Under the pieces are notes generated by a model. The model was not told the origin of the DNA. It saw nothing but the letters and a program-made list of their open reading frames with translations, and did not search any database. Position numbers and translations under genes: made by a program. From positions 744,001 through 808,000 of the forward strand of contig NZ_CP045920.1 of the NCBI RefSeq assembly GCF_009660225.1: a stretch of 64,000 nt of DNA. The letters run 5' to 3'. The DNA is from Pseudactinotalea sp. HY158. GTDB taxonomy: Bacteria > Actinomycetota > Actinomycetes > Actinomycetales > Beutenbergiaceae. Shown in pieces: positions 52,511-62,772 of this stretch. Within the stretch, counting starts at the first letter, position 1. Every line of letters starts with the position of its first letter.

Positions 52511-53134
52511 GTGCCGAAGAACACCACCACCACGCCCGTCCTCGCGGCCCAGCTGCGGACCGAATTCGGCAAGGGTGCCTCGCGCCGCTCCCGTCGCGAC
52601 GGCCTCGTGCCGGCCGTGCTCTACGGCCACGGCACCGACCCGGTGCACCTCGCGCTTCCCGGCCACGACACGTTCCTCGCGCTCAAGGGCAACCCGAACG
52701 CGCTCGTCCAGCTCACGTTCGACGGCACCGAGGAGCTCGCCCTCACCCGTGACGTCCAGCGCGACCCCGTCAAGCGCGTGATCGAGCACGTCGACCTGCT
52801 CCTGGTCAAGCGCGGCGAGAAGGTCGTCGTCGAGGTGCCCGTCGTGATCGAGGGCGAGTCCTACCCCGGCACGATCCACGCGCTCGAGCTGCAGACCGTG
52901 ACCATCCGCGCGGAGGCCCTGAGCCTGCCCGAGCACATCGTGGCCAACATCGACGGGCTCAACGACGGCGACTACGTGCGCGCGAGCGACCTGCAGATCC
53001 CGGCCGGCGCCGAGCTCGAGGTCGAGGCCGACGAGGTCATCGTCCTCATCACCGAGCCCTACATCGAGCCGGCCGCCGATGTCGAGGCGGCCGCGGAGGC
53101 CGCCACCGAGGCGACCCCGGCCGCCGAGGCCTGA
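52511..53134 (+). CDS. rplY: 50S ribosomal protein L25 / general stress protein Ctc
   Basis: 207 aa; GTG 52511 has GAAGGA 8 nt upstream, and homology begins there (VLAAQLRTEFGKGASRRSRR). L25 5S-rRNA-binding beta-barrel, then the TL5/Ctc C-terminal domain (VEVPVVIEGESYPG ... EVEADEVIVLIT), and an acidic Ala/Glu tail. Binds 5S rRNA in the large subunit. The pth gene follows after 11 bp. Confidence 0.94.
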   Translation: MPKNTTTTPVLAAQLRTEFGKGASRRSRRDGLVPAVLYGHGTDPVHLALPGHDTFLALKGNPNALVQLTFDGTEELALTRDVQRDPVKRVIEHVDLLLVKRGEKVVVEVPVVIEGESYPGTIHALELQTVTIRAEALSLPEHIVANIDGLNDGDYVRASDLQIPAGAELEVEADEVIVLITEPYIEPAADVEAAAEAATEATPAAEA

Positions 53135-53145
53135 GCCGCGCGTCC

Positions 53146-53736
53146 GTGACCGTTCTCCTCGTGGTGGGCCTGGGCAACCCCGGGCCCGCCTACGCGGGAC
53201 ACCGCCACAACGTCGGCCACCAGGTGCTCGACGCCGTGGCCCGCGAGATCGCCGGCACCTTCGGCAGCCACCGCAAGGCCCGCGCCCGCGTGCTCGAGGG
53301 GCGGTTCGGCCCCGGGGGTGTGGGCGGGCCGCGGGTCGTGCTCGCCAAGCCGCTCACCTTCATGAACGTCTCCGGCGGCCCGGTCGCCTCGCTCGCGTCC
53401 TTCTACGGGGCCGAGCCCGACCACATCCTCGTGGTGCACGACGAACTCGATCTGCCCCCCGCCACGCTCCGGCTCAAGCGGGGCGGCGGCGAGGGCGGTC
53501 ACAACGGGCTCAAGTCGATCTCCTCGGCGCTGGGCACCAAGGACTACCTGCGACTGCGGATCGGGATCGGCCGGCCGCCGGGACGCATGGACCCGGCCGA
53601 CTACGTGCTGCGGGACTTCGCCCGCGCCGAACGGGACGAACTCGCCGTGACGATCGCCGAGGCGGTCGAGGCCGTCGAGGACGTCGCCACCCTCGGATTC
53701 ACGGCCGCGCAGGAGCGGCTGCACTCACGCACCTGA
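53146..53736 (+). CDS. pth: Peptidyl-tRNA hydrolase
   Basis: 196 aa, GTG. Family motifs LLVVGLGNPGPAYAGHRHNV with catalytic His21, KPLTFMNVSGGPV, LVVHDELDLPPATLRLK and GGHNGLKSI. It recycles tRNA from peptidyl-tRNAs released prematurely. Conserved between rplY and mfd. Confidence 0.95.
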   Translation: MTVLLVVGLGNPGPAYAGHRHNVGHQVLDAVAREIAGTFGSHRKARARVLEGRFGPGGVGGPRVVLAKPLTFMNVSGGPVASLASFYGAEPDHILVVHDELDLPPATLRLKRGGGEGGHNGLKSISSALGTKDYLRLRIGIGRPPGRMDPADYVLRDFARAERDELAVTIAEAVEAVEDVATLGFTAAQERLHSRT

Positions 53737-53871
53737 GGGGCCTGTGCGGGCCGTGCGGCCCGGGCGCGCCGTTGACGGGCCGTTGACGGGCCGGGACGGG
53801 CCGCACAGGGGAGGGATCGACCCCCTCGGGGGCGGGTGGAGGCCCCCGCCCGGGTGGCCGGGGGCGCCGCG

Positions 53872-53877
53872 TACACT
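53872..53877 (+). promoter_or_regulatory. -10 box of mfd
   Basis: TACACT in gtacactgg, about 78 nt before the GTG. The leader includes a GGAGGAgatcCTCC-type hairpin near 53887-53900 and AGGAAG at 53940-53945. Confidence 0.45.
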
Positions 53878-53955
53878 GGTTCGCCGGAGGAGATCCTCCC
53901 ACCCCGCCTCCCCGGAGCGCGGGGACACGAGTGCTGCCCAGGAAGCGGTCTGTCT

Positions 53956-56900
53956 GTGAATCTGTCTGCCCTTGTGCCCGCCCTCGCCCACGATCCTGCG
54001 GTCGCGACGCTGGTCGAGGCGGTGCCTGCGCGCGGCGCCCTCGACATCACCGCCGCCGCCGGCGCCCGGGCACCACTCATCGCCCGCCTCGTGGACCGGA
54101 CCGACCGCCCGATCGTCGTGGTCACCGCGACCGGACGCGATGCGGACGACCTCGCGGCCGCCGTCGGTGCGTACCTGCCGCCCGAGCACGTGGCGGTCTT
54201 CCCGTCGTGGGAGACCCTCCCGCACGAGCGGCTCTCGCCCCGCTCCGACACGGTGGCCCAGCGGATCGCCGTACTGCGCAGGCTCACCCACGCCGAGGGC
54301 CCGGGCCAGGCCGCCGGCGAGCGTGACGAGGAGTCGGCCGCCACGCGGGGAACCGCGGGCAGCACGGACCCGATCCGGGTGCTCATCCTGCCGGTGCGCT
54401 CGCTCCTGCAGCCGATCCCCGCCGGGCTCGGAGACCTCGAACCGGTGACGGTCAAGGCCGGGGACCGGCTCGCGATCGAGGACCTGACCCGCGGGCTCGT
54501 CGACGCCGCCTACACCCCGGTCGACATGGTCGGCCGGCGTGGCGAGTTCGCCGTGCGCGGCGGCATCGTCGACGTGTTCGCGCCGACCGCCTCCCATCCC
54601 CAACGGATCGAGTTCTTCGGCGACGAGGTGGACGAGATCCGCTGGTTCTCCGCCGCCGACCAGCGCTCCCTCGAGATCTCCGAAGACGGCATGTGGGCTC
54701 CGCCCTGCCGCGAGATCCTCCTGACCGAGCAGGTCCGCGACCGGGCCCGGGCACTCAAGGACCGCCTCCCCGGCGCGGCCGACATGCTCGACAAGCTCTC
54801 CGAGGGCATCGCCGTCGAGGGCATGGAGTCCCTCGCCCCCGCGCTCGTGGACCGGATGGAATCGGTGCTCGAGGTGGTCCCGGCCGAGTCGCTGCTGGTG
54901 CTGTGCGATCCGGAACGGGTCCGCGGGCGGGCGCACGACCTCGTGGCCACGACGGAGGAGTTCCTCGCGGCCGCCTGGACCTCGGCCGCCGCCGGGTCGA
55001 GCACCCCGCTCGACCTGTCCGAGGCCTCCTTCGCCACCCTCACCGACACCCGCGAGATCGCCGCCGAGCGCGGCCTGGGCTGGTGGACCGTCGGGCCGTT
55101 CGGACTCGACGAGGAACTGGCCGACCTGGTCCCCGACGACGAGGAGGCCACCGCGGCCGTCACCCTCCCGAGCCGGGACGTCGAGGGCTACCGCGGCGAT
55201 ATCGAGGCCGCGATCACGGACCTGCGCGACCTCACCCGGCAGGGCTGGCGGCTCGTGCTCGTGACCGAGGGGCCCGGGCCCGCCCGCAGGCTCACCGATC
55301 AGCTGCTCGCCGCCGAGGTACCCGCCCGGCTCGTGCCGGCGCTCGTCCCCGCGGGCGCCGATGCCCGCGACGACGAGGACCCGGAGCTCCCGCCGGCCGG
55401 CCTCGTGCTCGTGACCACGGCCCGGATCCGGAGGGGATTCGTGTCCGAGCCGCTGCGGCTCGCGCTCTTCACCGAGGCCGACCTCACCGGCCGGGCCGGC
55501 ACCTCGACCCGGGACATGCGCACGATGCCCTCCCGGCGGCGCAACGTGGTCGACCCGCTCGCGCTGCGGGCCGGGGACTTCGTGGTGCACGAGCAGCACG
55601 GCGTGGGCCGGTTCATCGAACTCGTCCAGCGCACGATCGGCACGGGCTCCAACGCCACCACGCGCGAATATCTCGTGATCGAATACGCCTCCTCCAAGCG
55701 GGGCCAGCCCGGCGACCGGCTCTTCGTGCCCACCGACTCCCTCGACCAGGTGACCAAGTACACCGGTGGCGAGTCCCCCTCGCTCAACAAGATGGGCGGT
55801 TCGGACTGGGCCAAGACCAGGTCCCGGGCCCGCAAGGCGGTCAAGGAGATCGCCGCCGAGCTCATCCGGCTCTACGCCGCCCGGATGGCCACGCAGGGAC
55901 ACGCGTTCGCGCCCGACACTCCGTGGCAGGCCGAGCTCGAGGACGCGTTCGCGTTCGTCGAGACCCCCGACCAGCTCGCCACGATCGAGGAGGTCAAGGC
56001 CGACATGGAGAAGTCGGTGCCGATGGACCGGCTCATCTGCGGGGACGTGGGCTACGGCAAGACCGAGATCGCCGTGCGGGCCGCGTTCAAGGCGGTCCAG
56101 GACGGCAAACAGGTCGCGGTGCTCGTGCCCACGACGCTGCTCGTGCAGCAGCACCTCGACACCTTCTCCGAGCGTTACTCCGGGTTCCCGATCGTGGTCG
56201 AGGCGCTCTCCCGATTCCAGACGCCGGCGGAGGCCGGCCGGATCCGCGACGAGGTCCGGTCGGGCGGGGTCGACGTCGTCATCGGCACGCACCGCCTCCT
56301 CACCGGTGAGGTCCGCTTCAAGGACCTCGGCCTCGTGATCGTCGACGAGGAGCAGCGCTTCGGGGTCGAGCACAAGGAGACCCTCAAGCAGCTGCGCACG
56401 AACGTCGACGTGCTGGCCATGAGCGCGACCCCGATCCCGCGCACCCTCGAGATGGCCGTCACGGGGATCCGGGAGATGTCCACCCTGGCGACCCCGCCCG
56501 AGGAACGGCACCCCGTGCTCACCTATGTCGGTCCGTACCAGGAGAAGCAGATCGCTGCGGCGATCCGCCGGGAGCTCCTGCGGGAGGGGCAGGTGTTCTA
56601 CGTGCACAACCGGGTCGAGTCGATCGAACGCACCGCCGCCCGGCTGGGCGAGCTCGCCCCCGATGCCCGGATCGCCGTGGCCCACGGGAAGATGCACGAG
56701 GGCCAGCTCGAGCAGGTCATCATGGACTTCTGGGAGAAGCGTTTCGACGTGCTCGTGTGCACGACCATCGTCGAGACCGGCCTGGACATCTCGAACGCGA
56801 ACACGCTCATCGTCGAGCGGGCCGAGACGTTCGGGCTGAGCCAGCTCCACCAGTTGCGCGGCCGGGTGGGCCGCGGCCGGGAGCGCGCCTACTCCTATTT

Positions 56901-57642
56901 CCTCTACCCGCCCGAACGGCCGCTCACCGAGACCGCCCACGACCGGCTCGCAACGATCGCAGCCCACACCGACCTCGGTGCCGGCATGCAGGTCGCCATG
57001 AAGGACCTGGAGATCCGCGGCGCGGGCAACCTGCTCGGCGGCGAACAGTCGGGCCACATCGCCGGCGTCGGCTTCGACCTGTACGTGCGCATGGTCTCCG
57101 AGGCGGTCGCGGCCTACCGCGGGGAGGAGGCCGAGGAGCTGCCGGATCTGCGGGTCGACCTGTCCGTCGACGCCCATATCCCGCACGACTACCTGGGTGA
57201 GGAACGCCTGCGGCTCGAGGCGTACGCGAAGATCGCCCAGGCCGACACCGAGGAGCGGATCGCCGCGGTCGGCGAGGAACTCTCCGACCGCTACGGCACG
57301 CCCCCACTGCCGGTTCAGCGCCTGTTCGAGGTGGCCCGGTTGCGGAACAAGGCGCGCGCCGCGGGGCTCGTCGAGATCACCACGCAGGGAAAGTTCCTGC
57401 GCTTCGCGCCGGTGGAACTGGCCGAGTCCGCGCAGCTGCGGCTCAAGCGGCTCTATCCGGGCACGGTGCTCAAGCCGGCGATCCGCACCATCCTCGTGCC
57501 CGCCCCGACCACCGCCCGCGTCGGTGGGCGGCCGCTGCGCGACGAGGCGCTCGTCGACTGGGTGGGGGTCCTCATCGACTCCGTGCTCGCCCGCCGGACC
57601 AGCGTGGCCGCGGCAGCGACGGCGGCCGCGGGACCGGCATGA
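53956..57642 (+). CDS. mfd: Transcription-repair coupling factor
   Basis: 1228 aa; GTG 53956 is chosen because homology starts there (NLSALVPALAHDP), although the frame is open further upstream. UvrB-like N-terminal module (about 1-350); CarD-like RNA-polymerase-interacting domain (ALRAGDFVVHEQHGVGRF, about residue 540); then the RecG-like translocase with Walker A GDVGYGKTE, DEEQRFG box, MSATPIPRTLEMA and RVGRGRERAYSY; a C-terminal TRCF domain is present. Removes stalled RNA polymerase from DNA lesions and recruits UvrA. Confidence 0.97.
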   Translation: MNLSALVPALAHDPAVATLVEAVPARGALDITAAAGARAPLIARLVDRTDRPIVVVTATGRDADDLAAAVGAYLPPEHVAVFPSWETLPHERLSPRSDTVAQRIAVLRRLTHAEGPGQAAGERDEESAATRGTAGSTDPIRVLILPVRSLLQPIPAGLGDLEPVTVKAGDRLAIEDLTRGLVDAAYTPVDMVGRRGEFAVRGGIVDVFAPTASHPQRIEFFGDEVDEIRWFSAADQRSLEISEDGMWAPPCREILLTEQVRDRARALKDRLPGAADMLDKLSEGIAVEGMESLAPALVDRMESVLEVVPAESLLVLCDPERVRGRAHDLVATTEEFLAAAWTSAAAGSSTPLDLSEASFATLTDTREIAAERGLGWWTVGPFGLDEELADLVPDDEEATAAVTLPSRDVEGYRGDIEAAITDLRDLTRQGWRLVLVTEGPGPARRLTDQLLAAEVPARLVPALVPAGADARDDEDPELPPAGLVLVTTARIRRGFVSEPLRLALFTEADLTGRAGTSTRDMRTMPSRRRNVVDPLALRAGDFVVHEQHGVGRFIELVQRTIGTGSNATTREYLVIEYASSKRGQPGDRLFVPTDSLDQVTKYTGGESPSLNKMGGSDWAKTRSRARKAVKEIAAELIRLYAARMATQGHAFAPDTPWQAELEDAFAFVETPDQLATIEEVKADMEKSVPMDRLICGDVGYGKTEIAVRAAFKAVQDGKQVAVLVPTTLLVQQHLDTFSERYSGFPIVVEALSRFQTPAEAGRIRDEVRSGGVDVVIGTHRLLTGEVRFKDLGLVIVDEEQRFGVEHKETLKQLRTNVDVLAMSATPIPRTLEMAVTGIREMSTLATPPEERHPVLTYVGPYQEKQIAAAIRRELLREGQVFYVHNRVESIERTAARLGELAPDARIAVAHGKMHEGQLEQVIMDFWEKRFDVLVCTTIVETGLDISNANTLIVERAETFGLSQLHQLRGRVGRGRERAYSYFLYPPERPLTETAHDRLATIAAHTDLGAGMQVAMKDLEIRGAGNLLGGEQSGHIAGVGFDLYVRMVSEAVAAYRGEEAEELPDLRVDLSVDAHIPHDYLGEERLRLEAYAKIAQADTEERIAAVGEELSDRYGTPPLPVQRLFEVARLRNKARAAGLVEITTQGKFLRFAPVELAESAQLRLKRLYPGTVLKPAIRTILVPAPTTARVGGRPLRDEALVDWVGVLIDSVLARRTSVAAAATAAAGPA

Positions 57643-57765
57643 ACCGCGCTCGCAACGGGCTCACACCGCGCTCGCAGCGGGCTCGCGGCGGGAGAGCGCT
57701 GGTGCCCGGTGCGGGTGAACCTGCGTAGGATGGGGGCGAACGTGATCGCATGCGAAAGGCAACCT

Positions 57766-58320
57766 GTGGGAATGCGGACAAGGGCCCGGATGGGTCGAGT
57801 GGCGGCCTCGGCCGCGGCGATGGCGTTGGCGGCGACGGTCATGGCCGGATGTGCCGACGGTCGGGGCCCCGGCATCGCGGCCAGCGTCGACGGCACCGTC
57901 ATCTCGGCCGAGGAGGTCGACGAGGGGATGGCGCTCGCACCGTTCTACGCCCAGCCGCCGAACCCGACCGCGATCGTGACCAACCTGATCCACGCGTCGA
58001 TCCTGCTGCCGGTCGCATCCGACAACGGGCTCGGGGTCTCCGACGAGGACGCCGCCTCGTTCCTCGACGGACTCGACGCCCAGAGCATCCAGGTCGACGG
58101 CGAGTACACCCAGCCCGTCCTCGATCTCGTCCGCCTGTCCCTGGCCGCCGAGGCCGCGAACAGCGCGCCGCAGGGCCAGCAGTTCTTCGGCGAGGTGAAC
58201 GAGCGACTGGCCACCGCCGACATCACGCTCAGCCCGCGTTACGGCGACTGGGACGAGGCCACCGCCCAGCCGGTCGCCGCGGCGCGCCCGTGGCTGGTCT
58301 CCCCGACCCCCACCCAGTGA
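57766..58320 (+). CDS. SurA N-terminal-domain lipoprotein
   Basis: 184 aa; GTG 57766 has AAAGG (57755-57759) 6 nt upstream (ATG 57772 is in frame). Lipoprotein signal with lipobox VMAGC. The following region (IAASVDGTVISAEEVDEGMA) is like the SurA/PrsA N-terminal chaperone domain; no parvulin domain is recognised. Proteins of this kind sit between mfd and mazG in many actinobacteria and probably help fold secreted proteins. A -10 box TAGGAT is at 57726-57731. Confidence 0.82.
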   Translation: MGMRTRARMGRVAASAAAMALAATVMAGCADGRGPGIAASVDGTVISAEEVDEGMALAPFYAQPPNPTAIVTNLIHASILLPVASDNGLGVSDEDAASFLDGLDAQSIQVDGEYTQPVLDLVRLSLAAEAANSAPQGQQFFGEVNERLATADITLSPRYGDWDEATAQPVAAARPWLVSPTPTQ

Positions 58321-58443
58321 CGAGCGCGGCACCCGCCCCATCGAGGCCGTGACACCCTGAAAGGCCCAGCGATCCAGCCCACCCCGCCCACGCCCGACGC
58401 CACCCGCGGCGCCGAGCCGCCCGCACCCGCCGGCGGCGCGACC

Positions 58444-59181
58444 GTGCCGCATCCGGGCACCCTGGCGGCCCTGGCCGAGGCGATCGCGATCATGGATCGC
58501 CTCCGCGGCCCCGGCGGCTGCCCCTGGGATCGGGAGCAGACCCACGCGAGCCTCGCCCCGTATGCGATCGAGGAGGCCTACGAGGTGGCCGAGGCCGCCG
58601 AGACGGGTGCGCCCGGCGACCTCGCCGACGAACTCGGCGACCTCCTGCTGCAGGTCCTGTTCCATGCCCGGATCGCCACCGAGAGCGGCGCCTTCGACCT
58701 CGGGGACGTCGCATCCCGCCTCTCCCGCAAGCTCACCTCCCGGCACCCGCACGTGTTCGCGACCGACGGCGAGGCCGGGGTCGCCGCAGCGCCCGACGTG
58801 CGCGCGGTCCGGGCGAACTGGGACGCGATCAAGGCATCCGAGCCGGGCCGCGAGCATTTCCTCGACGGAATCCCGGCCTCGTTGCCGGCCCTCGCGCGGG
58901 CCCAGAAGATCCTCGGCCGGGCCGAGCGCGCCGGTCACGACCTGCCCGACCTCGTCCACCCCGGTGTCCCCGATGGCCCTGGTAGCCCCGGTAGCCCCGG
59001 CAAGACGGCGTCGGACGACGAAGAACGGATCGGCGCCGAGCTGCTCGCCGTCGTCGCCCGGGCCCGCACCCGCGGGGTCGACGCGGAGGCCGCGCTGCGC
59101 TCGGTGCTGCGCAGGGCCGAGCGAGCGCTCCGCGCCGGAGAGCCCCGGACCGGGCCGACCCCTCCGATCCCACCAGCCTGA
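58444..59181 (+). CDS. mazG: MazG nucleoside triphosphate pyrophosphohydrolase
   Basis: 245 aa from GTG 58444; the frame is open further upstream, without a better start. MazG domain with PGGCPWDREQTHASLAPYAI and the Mg-binding EEAYEVAEAAE ... DELGDLLLQ. The C-terminal part is low-complexity (GSPGSPG) before a short helical tail. It hydrolyses non-canonical or excess NTPs to NMP and PPi. Directly upstream of eno. Confidence 0.93.
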   Translation: MPHPGTLAALAEAIAIMDRLRGPGGCPWDREQTHASLAPYAIEEAYEVAEAAETGAPGDLADELGDLLLQVLFHARIATESGAFDLGDVASRLSRKLTSRHPHVFATDGEAGVAAAPDVRAVRANWDAIKASEPGREHFLDGIPASLPALARAQKILGRAERAGHDLPDLVHPGVPDGPGSPGSPGKTASDDEERIGAELLAVVARARTRGVDAEAALRSVLRRAERALRAGEPRTGPTPPIPPA

Positions 59182-60495
<1,314 letters not shown>

Positions 60496-60517
60496 CCCCT
60501 CGTCGCGTCCGACCACT

Positions 60518-60569
60518 GCCGCGCCCCTTCCCGTCACCTGCACGATCCAGGTTCGGGGAGGGGCGCGGC
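60518..60569 (+). terminator. Terminator after eno
   Basis: A 15-bp stem (gccgcgccccttccc with ggggaggggcgcggc, one G-T wobble) with a 22-nt loop, starting 22 nt after the stop. Confidence 0.75.
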
Positions 60570-60635
60570 GGTCGTGGAGGAGCCACGGCGCCACGCCCCG
60601 GACAATCCTGGGCCGGCCCCCGGGGATGGGGGATC

Positions 60636-61226
60636 ATGACAGGCGTGAGTTCGACCCGTCCCGCCAAGCGTCGGCCCGCGGCCGCCCCGCCGCGCACCGG
60701 GGGGTCCGGGCGCGCGCGCCCGCCCGCCCGACCCGCGGGAACGAAACCGGGCGGACCACGCGAGCGACGTCGTCCGGACGAGAGCGCCGAGCACTCCCGG
60801 GAACGGGAGCCGCGGCAGATCACGGTGCGCACGCTCGTGCTCGCGATCGTCGTCCTCCTCGCGTTCATGCTCGTGGCCCCCACGCTCGGGGCCTACGTGC
60901 GCCAGCAGGAACAGCACCGCGACCTCAAGGCCGACCTCACCTCGGCCCAGGACGAGGCGGCCGCACTGCAGGCGGCCGTCGACCGCTGGAACAACGACGA
61001 CTTCGCGCGCAATCAGGCCCGTCAGCGGCTCGGATTCGTGATGCCGGGGGAGACGCCGTATCGTGTACTCGATCCCGAGACGATCACCGGTGAAGCGGCG
61101 CCCGAGGAATCGGCGGGCGGCGAGGTGACCGGTCCCGTACCGCTGGCACCCTCCGGGCCCTGGTACCTGACCGTGTGGGAATCGACCGAAGCAGCAGGAC
61201 AGTCGACGGGAGAAGTGGAGCCCTGA
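60636..61226 (+). CDS. Septum formation initiator (DivIC/FtsB family)
   Basis: 196 aa, ATG. A long basic Pro/Arg/Ala cytoplasmic tail (about 65 residues), one membrane helix (TLVLAIVVLLAFMLVAPTLG), then a coiled coil (QQEQHRDLKADLTSAQDEAA) and the DivIC-typical RQRLGFVMPGETPYRVLDPE. A divisome scaffold partner of FtsL/FtsQ. Downstream of eno, as usual in actinobacteria. The DUF501 gene follows immediately. Confidence 0.92.
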   Translation: MTGVSSTRPAKRRPAAAPPRTGGSGRARPPARPAGTKPGGPRERRRPDESAEHSREREPRQITVRTLVLAIVVLLAFMLVAPTLGAYVRQQEQHRDLKADLTSAQDEAAALQAAVDRWNNDDFARNQARQRLGFVMPGETPYRVLDPETITGEAAPEESAGGEVTGPVPLAPSGPWYLTVWESTEAAGQSTGEVEP

Positions 61227-61227
61227 C

Positions 61228-61713
61228 ATGGCGGTGGCAGCCTCCGATATCGAGATCCTCGCCCAGCAGCTCGGTCGCGTCCCCCGCGGCGTCGTGTCGA
61301 TCGCCGCGCGGTGCGTGTGCGGGCGGCCGACCGTCGTGCGCACGGCGCCGCGCCTGGACGACGGCACCCCCTTCCCCACGACGTTCTACCTGACCTGTCC
61401 CGGCGCGACGAAGGCGGCGTCCACGCTCGAGGCCCGCGGCGTCATGCGGGAGATGGCCGAGGAGCTCGCCGAGGACGCCGACCTCGCGGCGGCGTACGGC
61501 CGCGCCCACGAGGACTACCTCGCCCGCCGGGCCGAGCTCGGGGACGTGCCCGAGATCGCCGGCATCTCGGCCGGCGGCATGCCCACCCGGGTCAAGTGCC
61601 TGCACGCACTCGTGGGACATGCGCTCGCCGTCGGCCCGGGGGTCAATCCGCTCGGCGACCGGGCCCTCGAGCTCATGGATCCGCTCTGGTCCCCGGCACG
61701 CTGCAGTTGCTGA
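61228..61713 (+). CDS. DUF501 family protein
   Basis: 161 aa, ATG 1 nt after the divIC stop. Conserved Cys motifs (ARCVCGRPTVV, LTCPGA, C-terminal PARCSC) and RVKCLHALVGHALAVGPGVN are the family hallmark. No known activity; the Cys/His pattern suggests metal binding. Always found between the divIC-type gene and ppx in actinobacteria. Confidence 0.92.
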   Translation: MAVAASDIEILAQQLGRVPRGVVSIAARCVCGRPTVVRTAPRLDDGTPFPTTFYLTCPGATKAASTLEARGVMREMAEELAEDADLAAAYGRAHEDYLARRAELGDVPEIAGISAGGMPTRVKCLHALVGHALAVGPGVNPLGDRALELMDPLWSPARCSC

Positions 61714-61762
61714 CCGCGCGCGGCCCCCGAACTCCCGCCCCGACGACCCGACAGGCACGATC

Positions 61763-62704
61763 GTGACCCGTGTAGCCGCCATCGACTGCGGAACCAATTC
61801 CATCCGGCTCCTCATCGCCGACCACGACGGCGGCCGGCTGCGCGACGTCGTCCGGCTCATGCGGGTCGTGCGCCTGGGGCAGGGCGTCGACCGCACCGGC
61901 GAGTTCGCGCCCGAGGCGCTCGCCCGCACCCTCGAGGCGACCGCCGACTACGCCCGGCTGTGCCGCGAGCACGGCGTCGAGGCGATCCGCTTCGTCGCGA
62001 CGTCGGCCACCCGCGACGCCCGGAACCGGGCGGAGTTCATCGGCGGGGTGACCGATCGGCTCGGCGTCGCCCCCGAGGTGATCTCGGGGACGACGGAGGC
62101 CGAGCTCTCGTTCACCGGCGCCGCCCGCGTCATCGGTCCAGGAACGGGCTCGCAGCCGGGGCCGGCGCTCGTGGTCGACCTGGGGGGCGGCTCGACCGAG
62201 CTCGTCCTCGGGGACGCCGGCGGTGTGCTCGCGAGCTGGTCGATGGACGTCGGCTGCGTGCGCATCACCGAGCGTCACCTCGCGGGCGATCCGCCGACGT
62301 CCGGCCAGGTGGCCGCCGCCCGCGCCGACGTGCGGGCCGCGATCGCCCAGGCGGCGACGGCGGTGCCGCTCGACCGGGTGCGCACCCTCGTGGGGCTGGC
62401 GGGATCGGTCACGACCGTGACCGCGCACGCGCTCGGCCTGACCGCCTACCAGCCGGAGCGCATCAACGGGGCCCGGCTCGGCGTGCTCGAGATCGAGCGT
62501 GCCTGCGCGGACCTGCTCCACCGAACCCGCGCGCAGCGGGGCGACCTCGGCTTCATGCACCCGGGCCGGGTCGACGTCATCGGAGCCGGTGCGCTCGTGT
62601 GGAGCGAGGTCGTCGCCGCGGTCGCGGCCCACGGACACGTGCACGAGGCGACCACGAGCGAGCACGACATCCTCGACGGCATCGCCCTCTCCCTCGGCGG
62701 GTAG
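61763..62704 (+). CDS. ppx: Exopolyphosphatase / GppA-type phosphatase
   Basis: 313 aa; GTG 61763 starts the homology (RVAAIDCGTNSIRLLIAD). ASKHA fold with the second phosphate loop ALVVDLGGGSTELVLG, VATSATRDARN and the LVGLAGSVTTVTA segment. Short form without the C-terminal HD-like domain, like actinobacterial Ppx1. It acts on polyphosphate or pppGpp. Confidence 0.93.
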   Translation: MTRVAAIDCGTNSIRLLIADHDGGRLRDVVRLMRVVRLGQGVDRTGEFAPEALARTLEATADYARLCREHGVEAIRFVATSATRDARNRAEFIGGVTDRLGVAPEVISGTTEAELSFTGAARVIGPGTGSQPGPALVVDLGGGSTELVLGDAGGVLASWSMDVGCVRITERHLAGDPPTSGQVAAARADVRAAIAQAATAVPLDRVRTLVGLAGSVTTVTAHALGLTAYQPERINGARLGVLEIERACADLLHRTRAQRGDLGFMHPGRVDVIGAGALVWSEVVAAVAAHGHVHEATTSEHDILDGIALSLGG

Positions 62705-62754
62705 GGCGCGCCCTACCCGCGGACGCGAACGGGGCGCCCGGATCCGGACGCCCC
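62699..62754. terminator. Convergent terminator region between ppx and the NCS2 permease
   Basis: A perfect 20-bp palindrome (gggtagggcgcgccctaccc, 62699-62718) overlaps the ppx stop codon. It is followed by an imperfect 24-bp hairpin (ggggcgcc...ggacgcccc, 62731-62754). Both are suitable for stopping transcription from either side. Confidence 0.7.
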
Positions 62755-62772
62755 GCTCGCTCGACGAGGTGG

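Noticed and set aside
53740-53870. Repeats of the gacgggccgt type between pth and mfd as an operator
   Set aside because: They look like a GC-rich terminator/hairpin region (ggggcggg...cccgccc) without a defined dyad typical of a regulator.
53725-57186. Very long antisense ORF (over 1100 codons) opposite mfd
   Set aside because: High-GC genes often leave an open antisense frame. The translation is Arg/Gly/Val-rich without domains, and mfd on the other strand is unmistakable.
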